This document shows positions 11,380 through 22,359 of a stretch of DNA of 64,000 bases, piece after piece. The notes under the pieces were generated by a model. It was not told where the DNA came from. It ran no database searches and saw only the letters and a program-made list of their open reading frames with translations. Source of the stretch: Thalassia testudinum (taxonomy: Eukaryota > Streptophyta > Magnoliopsida > Alismatales > Hydrocharitaceae); assembly GCA_037157565.1 (NCBI GenBank), contig JAZHRO010000003.1:38267001-38331000 (forward strand), written 5' to 3'. How positions within the stretch are numbered: position 1 is the first letter of the stretch; each line of letters begins with the position of its first letter. The position numbers were made by a program, and so were the translations under genes.

Positions 11380-11627
11380 TGGCTGGCAAGTTGTCGATGG
11401 TAACAGCTCATCGACTGGTTGTCCAGAGCCCAGCCACAAGACCATTTTCGTTGTACTGCCTTTAGGTAAATCTTAGATCAGGGAAGTCACCTACTTAAAA
11501 AAAAAAAATAAACACACAAAAAAGAAAGGAGAAAAAAAAAGAAAAATAAAACCACACTTCACTGCACAAGTATGGCTGGCAAGTTATCGGTGGTAACAGC
11601 TCATCGACCGGTTGTACAGAACCCAGC
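11380..11627 (+). repeat. Two copies of a nested-hairpin unit
   Basis: Copy 1 (11380-11436): outer stem TGGCTGG/CCAGCCA, inner stem TCGATG/CATCGA, 9-nt loop GTAACAGCT. Copy 2 (11573-11627): the same loop, inner stem TCGGTG/CATCGA (one G-T pair), outer stem shortened to GCTGG/CCAGC. The copies are 193 bp apart, separated by A-rich sequence. They occupy the same position in this element as the TATCTCGAA hairpins at 43848 and 63137. Confidence 0.7.
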
Positions 11628-12145
11628 TCACAAAAAAATGCGCATTGATTCCCAAACCACTTAGAGAAGAAGCAAGGAAGTAGAATAAATCGAGGAGATA
11701 TACACTGGATTCACCCTTGGTTAACCCCATAAATAAAAGTAGGGGGAAAGCTACCGATCGTAAAGATAAACCTTTAGGCAAGGTCACCTAGGGTCGTAGA
11801 AATCTGAAGTCCATTTTAATGGCCGTCTAGTGAGTCTTTCACTATTTTTCACAAGATGCTTAGCACTTAGGGTCCTTTTCGAGTCTTAGGCAGGTCGGGT
11901 AGCCGTAAAAAGTTATCCCATAACTCTCAAACTCCAAAAGTAGAAAAAGAAATTAGAAAAGAAAAAAAAAATTTATCATCTCAAATAAGGTGAGGGCTCA
12001 AACGGTCTGCATTCTAGTAGGCACCCGGGCACTATTGAGTTTTTGTAATTAGGTCTTGGGGTTGAGATTTTTTGAAGCAATCAATGAATTTTGCCTAATA
12101 ACTCGAACCCTGATTCTACTTTTATACATAGCATTTAGGTTAATT

Positions 12146-12180
12146 TTACTTGGGACCAGCAAAAAGTAAGCAAGGGGGTA
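12146..12180 (+). promoter_or_regulatory. Polypurine tract
   Basis: GGGACCAGCAAAAAGTAAG is followed by CAAGGGGGTA (12171-12180), directly before the LTR start TGATGAAC. It matches the pre-PPT motif of other elements here, but the hairpin arm upstream of GGGAC is degraded. Confidence 0.75.
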
Positions 12181-12283
12181 TGATGAACATACATAAATTC
12201 ATGATAAATTGCTTATTTTTGATAGTTCCTAGGCTTAGCATTGCATATCATGATATAAATATTGCATAACATCCATTGCATGG
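12181..12283 (+). mobile_element. 3' LTR, first piece
   Basis: Begins TGATGAACAT right after the PPT. ATGAA/TTCAT is an inverted repeat in its first 25 bases. It is broken after 103 bp by insertion of the element at 12284-24599; its last five bases (CATGG, 12279-12283) are the target duplication. Confidence 0.75.
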
Positions 12284-13156
12284 TGATCGCGAAAATATGC
12301 GGTTTGTTAATTAGGCAATTTAGTGTCGTTGCAACGTGTAAATCCGCTTTCGCTTTTAAATTTGTATTCCCAGATAGGGGAGTATCTAGGGTAGTCCAAG
12401 GAGGCAATATGTTTGCAAAATTAATTCTCTTGCTTACAAAATAAATCTCAACTTTCTTTTTGGTTTTTTTCAATATATCATTTTTATGTTTTTGAAATTA
12501 AGGCAACATGAGAAATTGTTGGTGAGAAAGTGACTTACACTTAACTCAATACACTACTTCTAAAGTGGCAAGTAGAGCCTCTCCCTAATCTCACTCTAGG
12601 CAAGTGGAGGCCTAGAATAATTAAGGAGAGGGAGTGAAGAATGCTAAAAACAAAGCAATTAAAAATGCAACCAAAGAAATTTCAAAGAAGGCAACTAGAT
12701 CAATGAGAAAGTGTTTTATAGAAAAGCCTAGTAGATGAATGCTTCTACTACTAAAAAATTACAATAATTAAAAGAAAACACAAATCCTCTAGATAGATGG
12801 TGAAGAAGAGGGCTTCTTGCTCCGAGCTTGGTAGCCCCCTAGCTTGAAAAGAGTCCTCTAACTCCTTCCTTGCTATGCTCCACCAAGGTGATGTCCTCCA
12901 ACGCAAGCCCTAAGGGGGAGTGCCCTAAGCTTTTCTTCAAGGGTGGACGTCCACCCTTGGTCCTTCTCCTTTGCCTGGCCGTCCTCCTTGAAGTAGAAAG
13001 TCCTCCTCCTTGGCGTGGCCCAAGTTGAAGAGAATGAGGAGAAGAAGGCACCAAAGGGGCTGGTCTTCTCTACTCCTTCTTGACCATAGGTGTAGGCGGG
13101 TATAGGTAGAAAGATACACTAATGGAGGATGCTCTAAAATGGTGGTAGGTGGTGGG

Positions 13157-13166
13157 TTTATATAGA
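13157..13166 (-). promoter_or_regulatory. LTR TATA box
   Basis: Minus strand CTCTATATAAACC in the left LTR, repeated exactly in the right LTR at about 23236-23244. It is the likely core promoter for element transcription. Only the copy in the right (5') LTR would drive a genomic RNA. Confidence 0.65.
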
Positions 13167-13539
13167 GTAGGAAGGGGGCTAAGGTGACCCTTCAAATGGA
13201 GGGCTAAGATGTGAAGATGGAGGTGGTTGGGGATCCTATGGCTAAGGGTAAGGCGCCAACCCAAGGGACACTTAAGGGGTGGTTATGGGTGGTGGCACCC
13301 CTTGAAGTTGGTGGAAAAATGGCTTCTAGAAGGGGGGGCTTAGGTGGCACCAAGTAGGGTTCTAGAAGGAGGGGTAGGTGGGTGGCTAGGATGGGTTGTA
13401 GGGTTAGGTGTATGGTGGATGTGGGGGTGGATGTTGGTGCCAAACTGGGGGGTAGTTAGGGTTAGGCTTTGGCACCAAAATTGGTGCCTTTTGGTGGTGA
13501 TGATGGGGTGAAGAGGTGGCTAAGTGGTGGCACCAACTT

Positions 13540-14310
13540 GGAGTAGGATTGCTAGCTTAGTTAGGGCTTAAGTTGGTGGAGCTAGCTAGGGTTGAGTTGA
13601 AGGTTGTGGATGGCCAAGGAGCTGTTTGCTAGCTAAGCTAAGCTAAGCTAAGCTAAGCTAGCTTAGCTAGCTATGGAGTAATGGAGGAGGTATTGGAGAT
13701 AGGTTTTGAAGAGAGGAGTTGAGGAGGAGAAGTCTGAAGCTGGAACTGGAGCTGCCAGCTGCTGAAGAGGTTGGCATGGAGCTAGTCTAGATGGCTTAGC
13801 TTGCTAGTTCTTTGCTAGCTGCTAAGCCAAGCTAAAGTGAGCTGGCTTCTACCATAATGAGCTGAGGTGAGCTGGGTCTGGTGCTCTCGGGGAGGATCAA
13901 GCTGGTTGAGGCGGCTAAGGTTGCTTAGCTCAACTGAGTTAAGCTAAGTTGAGTCCCCAGGAGCTAGACTTGAGCTTCCTGAGAAGGGATGAGTTCTCCT
14001 TTAGCTAGCTGGAGTTGAGTGGAGCTGGATGTAGCTGGATCTGAGCAGGGGTGAACTCTAGTCAACTAAGCTAAGCTAGCAAGAGCTCCCTGTGGACTTG
14101 TGGGAGCTAAAATGAGCTGGACTCAACTAGGTTGAGCTGGATCTGAGCTGACTTGAGCTAGGGTGAGCTAAGATGAACTCTCTTGAGCTACCATTCAGCT
14201 GAGATTAGCTGAATGGAACTGGGATGAGCAAACCCTAGTCCAAGTGAGCTAGGTTCCAGCTATGGTGAGCTGGATCAAGCTGAGTTCCAGCTAGTCTGAG
14301 CTTCTCCTTC
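13540..14310. repeat. AGCT-rich degenerate repeat within LTR
   Basis: Dense, irregular repeats of GAGCT/AGCTGG/GCTAG, including five tandem AAGCT units at about 13634-13662. The matching part of the other LTR (23620-24380) has three clean units plus a variant, so unit number differs between the LTRs. Confidence 0.85.
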
Positions 14311-14524
14311 ACCATTTGCCTTCTTGAGTGCTAGGGTTTTAGGGATCTGTATATCTGTTCATCCCTAACACTCACAAAAACATATTTAAAAGACAATAAA
14401 AAATGTAATGCATGCCTAACCTAATTTATGACTAAATGTAGCCCAGAAACCCGTTTGCAGAGTAAAATCCTAAGAGCTAGGTTTGTTTTCATGCATAAGA
14501 ATGATGATAAACTGGCATTTATCA

Positions 14525-14560
14525 CACCCCGATGCTTATCTTTTTCTAGTCTCTTAGCAA
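14525..14560 (-). promoter_or_regulatory. Polypurine tract of the nested element
   Basis: Minus strand GATAAGCATCGGGGTG immediately precedes the LTR start TGATAAATG. A decayed form of the pre-PPT hairpin (GCTAA-GAGA-CTAG) lies just upstream. A near-copy of CCCCGATGCTTAT lies at about 14927. Confidence 0.75.
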
Positions 14561-15926
14561 AACTTTAATTTTTTTGGAAAACAGAATTTTTGGGAAATCT
14601 AATATTTTTTCTACTTTTTAGGAGAAAAAGATTAAGGGACCTTTGTTGATCTAAACACAGGAGGTACGGGATTTGTTAAAGATAAACATTGGGATTTGTT
14701 TTGGATCAAACCATTAGACAAAATGGGATCAATATATCCTCCAAAAAATTCACAAATTAGCCCCTTGTTAATTCAGATGACTTGAAATTTTTGTTTTTAG
14801 GATTTTTCTGGCTCATGAATTTGATTCGCAACTTGCAAAAATCCTTGAAAACCTTGTGTCTGTGCTTGTGAAAAGCCAACATTTATAGGGCCATGTTAAT
14901 TTATTTATTTTTACTTTTTTTTTTTCTCCCCGATGCTTATTTTTAGCTTAGTCTTACAACAGATGTGTCGGGATCATCATTCCCGTTACGAATCCTCGAG
15001 GGGGCTCTGGTGCTATTACTTTGGGATAGCACTGTCCATGACACCACTCAGGAGCTCACAACCCCGAAACACAATGCGGTGTAAAGGGGCACTCCAAGCA
15101 AACTCAAGCTCTTGCTCTGACACTATAGGTAGAGCACCGTCCAAGACACTTGAGCTGCTAAAATATGCTTTAATGCTCTGCCTAAAGATATGAAATATAG
15201 ATATGGAGCAGCGCCTAGGCGGTAACATGTTGACATCATGTCCTCAAAGGAGGCATTTTCCTCCTTGGCTGTGGGAACTCAAACCAATGATCTGCTTCAG
15301 ACTTTTACTACGTCCAAACAAGGGAGTTTTTCAAATTTTTAGTTTTTTTTACGTGTTTGCTTGTGTGTGAAAATTGACACAAGAAGTTCCTCAAGACATG
15401 CAAGTTTTTGAATCAAAAACTAAGTCAAATACTTTCCACATTACAAAATAGGATCAAGTCACCTGAACTGTCATGAGTTTAGGTGGAATTTGAGAGAAGG
15501 ATATCTGATCAAGTCTAAAATAGACCCTGAAATTCTAATTGTCAGATCCACATCCTCATCCCTAGTTTGTCAAGGATTAAATCCCATTGTACCCAAAAGT
15601 GAATTTTTTCAACCTTAGTCCTGATTTCAAAAATTTTTCCTCAAAAATTTTTCAATATTTTTATTTCTTTGGGTATGCAAGTAGGAAAATAACTAAAGAA
15701 AAATGCATCTTTTTAGGTTTTGAAAATCCTAAATCGACCGTCAAATTTTAAAAACACCTCACCACGCTTAAGATATGCAATGTCCTCATGCATTAGGAGG
15801 GAAAAGGGATCACCTTAGTGAAGAACGGTCAGGTTTAGGATGATCAAAACCTGGAAAAAGAAGAAAAAATGAAAGCAGAAAAAAAATGATGGGTTACCTC
15901 CAATTTAGTGCTATCTTTTACACCAT
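14561..15926 (-). other. 3' non-coding region of the nested element
   Basis: No credible coding sequence. It holds the post-ORF motif on the minus strand (15757-15792, GAGGACATTGCA, then GCGTGGTGAGG), and a perfect 7-bp stem with 9-nt loop at 15010-15032 (GTGCTAT/ATAGCAC). The latter lies in sequence resembling the TATCTCGAA hairpins of NA-1 and family B. A frame at 14933-15193 has no support. Confidence 0.65.
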
Positions 15927-16482
15927 TCAGCTGGGTGTGAAGGTATGCACGGAAGATGGAAAATCATGTAAAAAATTGGATACTTGAATGTCTTTAATAA
16001 AAGTGTCTTCCTCAAGATCCCTAAAAAGATGAGTGGTAAAGATAAAGGAATCAAAATAAAATAGAGAAATGGAAAAATGACTCGGATCTGGCCATGGTTT
16101 AAGTGCTTGCAAACGGGCAGACTCTGGTGGGTCGTATGATAGGTCCAATGGAAAGGGATGGGGAATGGAGTCAATGAGATGTAGGGTGGGTGAAGTTAGT
16201 GTGGATGTTTTTGGAGAAAAATTAGGAAGATGAAAAGGGGGAAAGTCAAACCCTAGTTGATATGGAAAGTCTTTGACCACATAATTATCCTTAGAATAAA
16301 AAATAGTCGTCAAAGGTGAATGATATTGGATCAACATAGACTTCTCAAATACTGCTTCCATTTTATTATCAGTGTCCTCAAAAATTTTGTGATCAATGGA
16401 CCTCTTGGAAGCCTGAAATAAATCTAATGAGAAGGTCTGCTTACTGCAACTTATATTCATTTTCCCAGAATGAGAATTGATA
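15927..16482 (-). pseudogene. Protease end and unknown C-terminal extension
   Basis: This minus-strand frame continues the protease from 19178 across the inserted solo LTR. Its first residues (NSHSGKMNISCSKQTFSLDL, 16420-16480) align with the protease tail of family B (NCEEGQIELKFGNQTLKIDI). About 140 codons of Pro/Phe/Ser-rich sequence follow, with no recognised domain, ending in a stop at 15927 where an RT would begin in an autonomous element. This abrupt end supports a gag/protease-only design. Confidence 0.7.
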
Positions 16483-19177
16483 TGTAACGACCCGGTTCCC
16501 GAGTCCCTACGAGACACGAGAACCGGACCGACTCAACTAATCCCAAGACCTAGTCGTCCAACGACGAAGTAACCAAAAGAGCAGTAAAATAAACCACATT
16601 CAACATTAATATAACTAACAGTAAGAAAATACAGCAGCAAGGAAAGAAAGTACTACAGTATATACCACCACAACAGTAAAACAACATTCATAACTAAATA
16701 TGAACTGCAAGTAAAGAAAAGTACAGTGGAAACAAGAACTACTCAGTACAACATAACAAAAAGAGGTACAAGAGACAGTGGTAACTCTACTGGACCCTAC
16801 TCGGCCCAGCGTCCTCTACAGCCGCTGACCCTGGCTGCTCAACACCTGGTCCTGAAAAAGGTAACGAGTGTAACATGTCAGCAAAACGCTGAGTAGAGTG
16901 GCAACTAAACTAAAGACAACAGTAGAGTGTACAGTAGCTGTTATGTTCGATTACTTTCTTTATTCACATCTTTCAATTGTCTCACTATTTCATTTATTCC
17001 TCAGATCTTTTTCTTGATCTCGAATGTTCCTCGTTTGAACGATCTTGATTGCAGTCTTTTCCAAAAAGTAGAAGTAGCACGTGGTGCTCTCCTGGCCGGG
17101 AGAGTCCCCCGTGGTGATCCTACCCTCAGTCATCCACCCCAAGGTCACTGACAGACGTAACGGTGACTACGGCACGTGCAATAAATGCACAGGTACCTAA
17201 CCCGTACTAGCACACGGTCAGTCGTTTCTGTTAATGGGTGCGCCCAAAGTATAGCACGGAACCAGTCCAAGGCAGAGCCATCTCAGTAACAGGGGTCCAA
17301 CCCCTCCACAATAACCAAACCGGGGCCTTGCCCCTCCACAGTCCGCGCACCCTTGCCTGACTACCCTGGTTTGCCCTAGTGGGCCTAAACAAGTCAGTGT
17401 AGGAGGCTAGCAGAACCCCAGGGCCCGTGGGGTAGCTAGTGCCCTCCTAACACTAGTAGCTCTCCTCGGTACTACGTACGCGAGGGCCAGCAAGTCAGTA
17501 CAGACTGGCCAGTCCTAACCCCGAGTCCCTGGGGCGGCTGGCTCCACTCTGCACTAAACAGGTACAGGTACTTCCCTTGGTACTACGTACCCAAGAGACA
17601 GTACACAACTACATCTCAGTTCCATTCCTTTCTCTTTCTAGGAATTCCACTCCTAATTCCCCCGTAGGGTTCCATCCTTTTTACTCAAACATCCAGGTTT
17701 CACTTTCCAGTTTCACATTCCTACAATCCATGTTCTCAACCACGTTATTTATTCACAACAGGCAGCTGTTAATTCAAATTACAGGCAGCTTTATATCTCT
17801 TTCCATTTTCCAAGACTGCAGTATTATACATTCCACTAGTTTTCCCATCGTAGGATTCATGCCATATCCTAGGATCTATCATACAATCTAGTTTTCCAGC
17901 CCTAGGATTCATGCAACACCTTGGAGCTATCATTCCATCTATTTCTCATTCCTAGGATTCATGCCATGTCCTAGGTTCTATTTATGGTTCCATAATTTAA
18001 CAGATTTTATTAATAACTTAAAGCCACTCTACCAGGTACAACGGGAGTAATGGGGGTGTGGTCGGGAATCCCGCGTACCTCCGCGAACCCCGAGACTGCA
18101 ACGGAACGGGGTCCTATCACAAGGATCAAACACAAGGAGTGTCTCAAAACAGTGTATAGCTACTGTAGACGGGTAGAAGAATTAATTCCGAAAAGAATGC
18201 AACTTGAATCGCGGAAAACGGAACCCGAACGGGCCCTAAACGGGTCGAAAACGACGAAACTGTGTAAAATCAGACGTCTGGAACTTCTTCTAGACGTCTT
18301 AGAAAGTGGATCAAAGGATTACCTTGTTCAGCATGGTTTCCCAGACATCCAGAATTCTGCGGGGATGTCTGGCCTAGCTCCTAGACGTCTGATGGTCACC
18401 CCGGACGTCTGGAGGTCGATCCCGCCATCTGGTACTACAGCCAGACATCTAATTCGCGTTTGATGGCGAATCACCGAGCCTGCACACACCCATCTCTCTC
18501 CCTCAGTATGGTCAGTCGACAAGAAGGAAGAAGAAGACGGAAAACTCACCTTTCAGACGTCGACCTCGCCATCTGGCTATCAGCACAGACGTCAGATTCT
18601 GGAAATTTTTCCAGAACCAGGGCGCGACTCACCCTCCGCTCGCGACGCCGCCCGCGTTGCACCTCGTGAGCCTGCTGCTCGAGCCGCAGCAGGCCTCCCG
18701 CGTCATTCCGCGCCCGCTGCCCTTCCCACCGGCCGACCTTGGCAGCCCTGGCGAGCTCGCCCTCATGGCTGAGCACTGCTCTTGCACGCAGCACCCGCTC
18801 CGCGCTCACTGCGGCCGTCGCCGCCGCAGCAACCCCGCGCCCACTCTCGCGCTCACTCACTGGAACAAGAAGAGGAAACGGGTGGAGGCGATGGAAGCGA
18901 GGGGAGGCGTGGTCTTTTTAAGGGCACGTGAGGAGGAGAGAGAGAGAGAGCACGGCAACGGCGTCTGTAGCTGCAGAGAGAAGAATAAGCGAATATGCGG
19001 TCTGTGCGCTCAGGCGCGCAAACGACCCGCACGTGTCGAAAATAACTGATTTCCAGACGTCTGGAAACGATCCCAGACATCTGGTAAGACGTCTGTAAGT
19101 GACCCCAGACGTCTGGTCCGACGTCTGGGCCACCTCCCAGACGTCTTAAAATACGTCTGGGGCGTGCGTTTGTTACA
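16483..19177 (-). mobile_element. Solo LTR (2.7 kb) inserted in protease
   Basis: Bounded by TGTAAC and GTTACA (TG...CA termini with 6-bp inverted ends) and flanked by a perfect 5-bp duplication TGATA (16478-16482 and 19178-19182). There is no coding region or internal domain, so it is best read as a solo LTR left by LTR-LTR recombination of a different gypsy family. Orientation is inferred: read on the minus strand it would end CGGGTCGTTACA, as many plant gypsy LTRs do, with a TATA-like CCTTAAAAAG at 18914-18923. GC-rich frames at 18546-19049 lie inside it and are not genes. Confidence 0.85.
18271..19160. repeat. Cluster of CAGACGTCTG palindromes
   Basis: At least eleven GACGTC cores, several as the full 12-bp palindrome CCAGACGTCTGG (for example 19053, 19105), with variants such as CAGACATCTGG. 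They concentrate at 18271-18410, 18554-18590 and 19053-19160, near the presumed LTR start on the minus strand. GACGTC is a core bound by plant bZIP factors in general; binding here is inference. Confidence 0.85.
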
Positions 19178-20665
19178 TGATATTAGCTGCTGCCATAATC
19201 ATAAAAGGTCTTCCAAGGATGGAATTAATGAGAGCCTTAGGTACCTCTATGTCAAGGACCAGAAAATTTACCGTAAATAGACAATTCTTGACCTTGATAA
19301 CACTACCCTCAACAACTCCCCGTGGTTGAGTGGCAGATCGGTCTTCCAATTGAAATTGAACCTTAGTAGGTTTTAAATTACTAAATCGAAATTCCTCAAA
19401 TAAGATCGGGGGATGAGATTACTAGAGGTACCTAAGTCGAGAGGGGCGCAAAAAAAAATGGTGTCAGTTATGACAACTGAGATGAGTGATGAGCCATGGT
19501 CCTTTTTTGTGAAAGGCAGCTTGCTCTGAAAAACTGAGCTGGCTGTCTTTGAAAGGACCAACCTTTCTAGATTCTGATCATGCCCTTTTGAAGTAAATTT
19601 TTTAGCGACATGGGGAGAATCTAGGAAGGGAATATTCCTCTCGACTTGCTCAAATAAGTCCAAAGGATTGTCATCAAAGGGCTCTGATTTTGGATTGTTG
19701 GATTGCAGTTGTTGAGAGTGGGAAATAGGGTTTGAATTAGGTGTTTTTGGGATTTCTTTTTTCTTTTCCTTATTGAGGTTAGGGGAGTCAATCTGCATTG
19801 GTTGAGAATCAATTTCACCATTTGAATGTGAAGGCCTTAAATCCATGGTGGTTTCCTCACTCCTCAAAGTCTCTGCATACACAGTTTGGTGATCACTGGG
19901 AGGAGCTGGGAGGGCCTGATGTTGATAGAAACTGGGTTGGTACTCTGATATTGGGTTAATAGGAGGATGAACTGTGTGGTTCTGATGTTGGTATCCACCT
20001 GGATGTTGGTTCCTGTGATTAATAAAGTTTGGTGTGGGTTGGGATGGTGAGTGTCCTACAGGTCTTTGAGTCGGAATATCCCCAATTTGATCATTGAGAT
20101 TGTTAATAAGACGGGTTGTTTCCGTTGTTTTTCTTTATAACTCCTGCAGGGTTTTCATCATCTGGGCATTAATGTCTTCTTGAGATTGCCCAGATTCATA
20201 AGTCTGATTTGAACCATACCCTCCAAACGGGTTCTGTTGTTGGTGTGGAACTGGATTGGTCCAAGAGTGAGTCAGATAATTCACCCCATTAGAGGAAATT
20301 TTCAATTTCTCCTGGAAAGTAGGGACATGCTGGGTGGGGTGATGATTGGGATAAACATTCCTCGTTGAACCATAAAAAGCCTCAGAATAATATTTATACT
20401 TAGCATGGGATTTATGCAGATTTTCTCTCTTGCGGGTGTTAGCCAGGGTGAAACATGGGATTGGTGGAGCTTGGTTAAGTGTAGTAGGTTGACCCTGGTT
20501 GGCTAGGTCAGTTAAATCCTTATGCAACTGTTGTTGCTTAACTTGTAGCTGAGCCATAATAGAGTAGAGATTAGGTGGAGGGGCCAAATTAAGTAGCTCC
20601 TGGGTGGAGAAATAGGGGAAAGAAAAATTAGCATGTGGGTTAAAGGACCAATTTTGATTTTCCAT
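19178..20665 (-). pseudogene. Partial gag and protease of non-autonomous element
   Basis: The minus-strand frame starts at 20665 (MENQNWSFNPHANFSFPYFS) and runs to a stop at about 20132 (QEL), then stays readable to 19373: an Athila-like gag tail (TTRLINNLNDQIGDIPTQRP), AETLRSEE (cf. VTLRSG), a Ser/Pro/Asn-rich linker, NPLDLFEQVERNIPFLDS and a protease with active site PLDLGTSSNLIP (about 19430). A frame break near 19375 leads to SVIKVKNC and SILGRPFMIMAAANI ending at 19178, where the solo LTR cuts in. The gag core (RDKA..WY / FLKKFFP) is missing, so the encoded Gag is much reduced. Confidence 0.8.
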
Positions 20666-22336
20666 TTTTAAAGAGGAGGAAGAATGTAGGAAAAGTCCTT
20701 TTTTTGGGAGGCAAAATCAGGTGGTCCCTCCAAGTGTGGAGTTTTGGACCGCCGCCCGTGCAAAATGGAAGAAATGGTAGGGGATGAGAAGAGATGGAGA
20801 TGAGAGAAGTGTGCACACAAGTAATCAAATTCTTGACCTAACTTAATTGTGACTCCCTAGAATTTAACCTAAGACTTGGTCTACCTAGGAAGTAAGTAAT
20901 TAATAGTGAATACCTGTTCTGTCAACAAATCTAGCGAAGTTGCTTAAGGGGAGGTTTGGGCCCAAGCATTTCCCAGGAAAATCCCCAAGTGCTTGTATAA
21001 ACCCACACCTGGTCGTTTGACATGGCCCCTCAGCCTGAACACCAGATATAGATGACAGAATTGGTATTAACTAGAGAAAACTTAAGTCCTATATAGCAAG
21101 CCTAAATTGATGAAACTTTAGGGGTCAAATTGCTACAAATTTTAGTTAGGGCTAGGATATTATAGTGCACATGAAATGTGGAGGGCATTAATTGGGTTGT
21201 TGCCATGTTATTTCAATTTTTTTAGTGTATGTGTAGGAATTGGAAAGTGGTTCCAATGAAAAGCAAGTTGTCACACAATTATTGTATTTCTGTCTTTTAG
21301 GATTGGATTTAACTTAGTGTATTTTTTTTTATGATTTTCTTTTTAAGTTTTGAAACAAGTTTGAGATTCCACAAACAAGAGGAAACTAAGTTGTATGGGT
21401 GAAGATATGGTTCCTTTCGTTGTTTGTTTCTAAAAATGAAAAAAGAAACCCTAATACAATTGGTCCTAGGATAGAAATTTAACTACCAATGATTTGTTTT
21501 TAGGTTTTCTATATTAAGTAGTGGTCCAAACAATTCAAACAACACCACTACTTTGAAGAGAATCAAACAAGGATTCCAGAAAAGATTTTCATAAGATTTT
21601 ATGAATTTGTTCAGTAATTGTTTTAAATTTTTATTTGTACTGGTGTCAAAGTCCAGAAATGATACCCATAGGTTTCTGGACTTTTTAGTATTATCACTGA
21701 CCTCAAAAAATTTTGGTGATTTTTTATGATGTGTAAAATTTTATAGCAATTCCAGAAAGATAAATTTCACAAAAATTTGATGAGTATAAAAATTATAAAA
21801 CTTCATGGATAGTATCAAAATTGGAAGACTAGAAGGTGTGACCCTTCTATAGTCCACGAATTTTTAAAAATTAAATATAAATCGAATTGATCTGAAATTT
21901 GGAACAGATGTTCCTAACTTAATTTGGAATCATTGTATGAAATTTCATGATTTTATGAGGCCTGCGGTGTTGGGGATTGATTTTTCAACTCTGGATAGAA
22001 GTCTAGATCCGAAAAATAGAACACCAATACTTGGATTGGAGTGGTGTTTAGTGAAGCATACAAGCAAACAATGGATTTTTATGGGCACCACTCCAACTAA
22101 TTAAAGTCTTTAGGGTCGTGAAATCCAAGTTTAATATGTTTTTGGTAGTCTTTTAGCCTAAATGTGACAAGAAATAGGGAACCAACCTGAAATCGTGGGA
22201 ACAAAAGGAACTTTGAACTTTCGCTTCTCAATTCCTGCTTTCCCACTGTAGTTCCTGCACACACTATAAAAAAGGAAAGAGAAGGGGATGAGATCCACTT
22301 CAAGTAAGAGAAAGAAAGATTAAGCAAAGCCGTGCC
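20666..22336 (-). other. 5' leader of the non-autonomous element
   Basis: About 1.7 kb between the PBS and the first credible ATG with no coding signal. A frame at 22097-22327 has no conserved features. Long untranslated leaders are usual in Athila/Tat elements. Confidence 0.65.
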
Positions 22337-22354
22337 TCCCCGACAACGGTGCTA
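22337..22354 (-). promoter_or_regulatory. Primer-binding site, tRNA-Asp type
   Basis: Minus strand TAGCACCGTTGTCGGGGA matches TGGCGCCGTTGCCGGGGA (complement of the plant tRNA-Asp 3' end) at 15 of 18 positions, all three differences being transitions. It lies 5 bp inside the right LTR, as required to prime minus-strand synthesis. Confidence 0.88.
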
Positions 22355-22359
22355 AAAAG

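Larger units (their letters stand above)
10759..12180 (+). other. 3' non-coding internal region with structured motifs
   Basis: No coding signal after integrase. It contains the AGGA hairpin motif (10895-10930), A-rich stretches (11000-11060, 11495-11550), two copies of a larger hairpin unit (11380-11436, 11573-11627) and the PPT (about 12166-12180). Short frames such as 11584-11787 have no family features. Confidence 0.7.
12284..14524 (-). repeat. 3' LTR of the 12284-24599 element
   Basis: 2241 bp, aligned over its whole length with 22360-24599; by eye well over 90% identical, mostly transitions and small indels. On the minus strand it starts TGATAAATGCCAG and ends GCGATCA. The start is a perfect inverted repeat (TGATAAA/TTTATCA). 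It contains a TATA box, a GCTAA tandem run (13629-13672) and an AGCT-rich stretch. Confidence 0.95.

Noticed and set aside
18457..19049. GC-rich open frames on both strands that look like a host gene
   Set aside because: They lie wholly inside the TG...CA segment with TSD TGATA, are composed of Arg/Ala/Ser-rich low-complexity sequence, and overlap on opposite strands.
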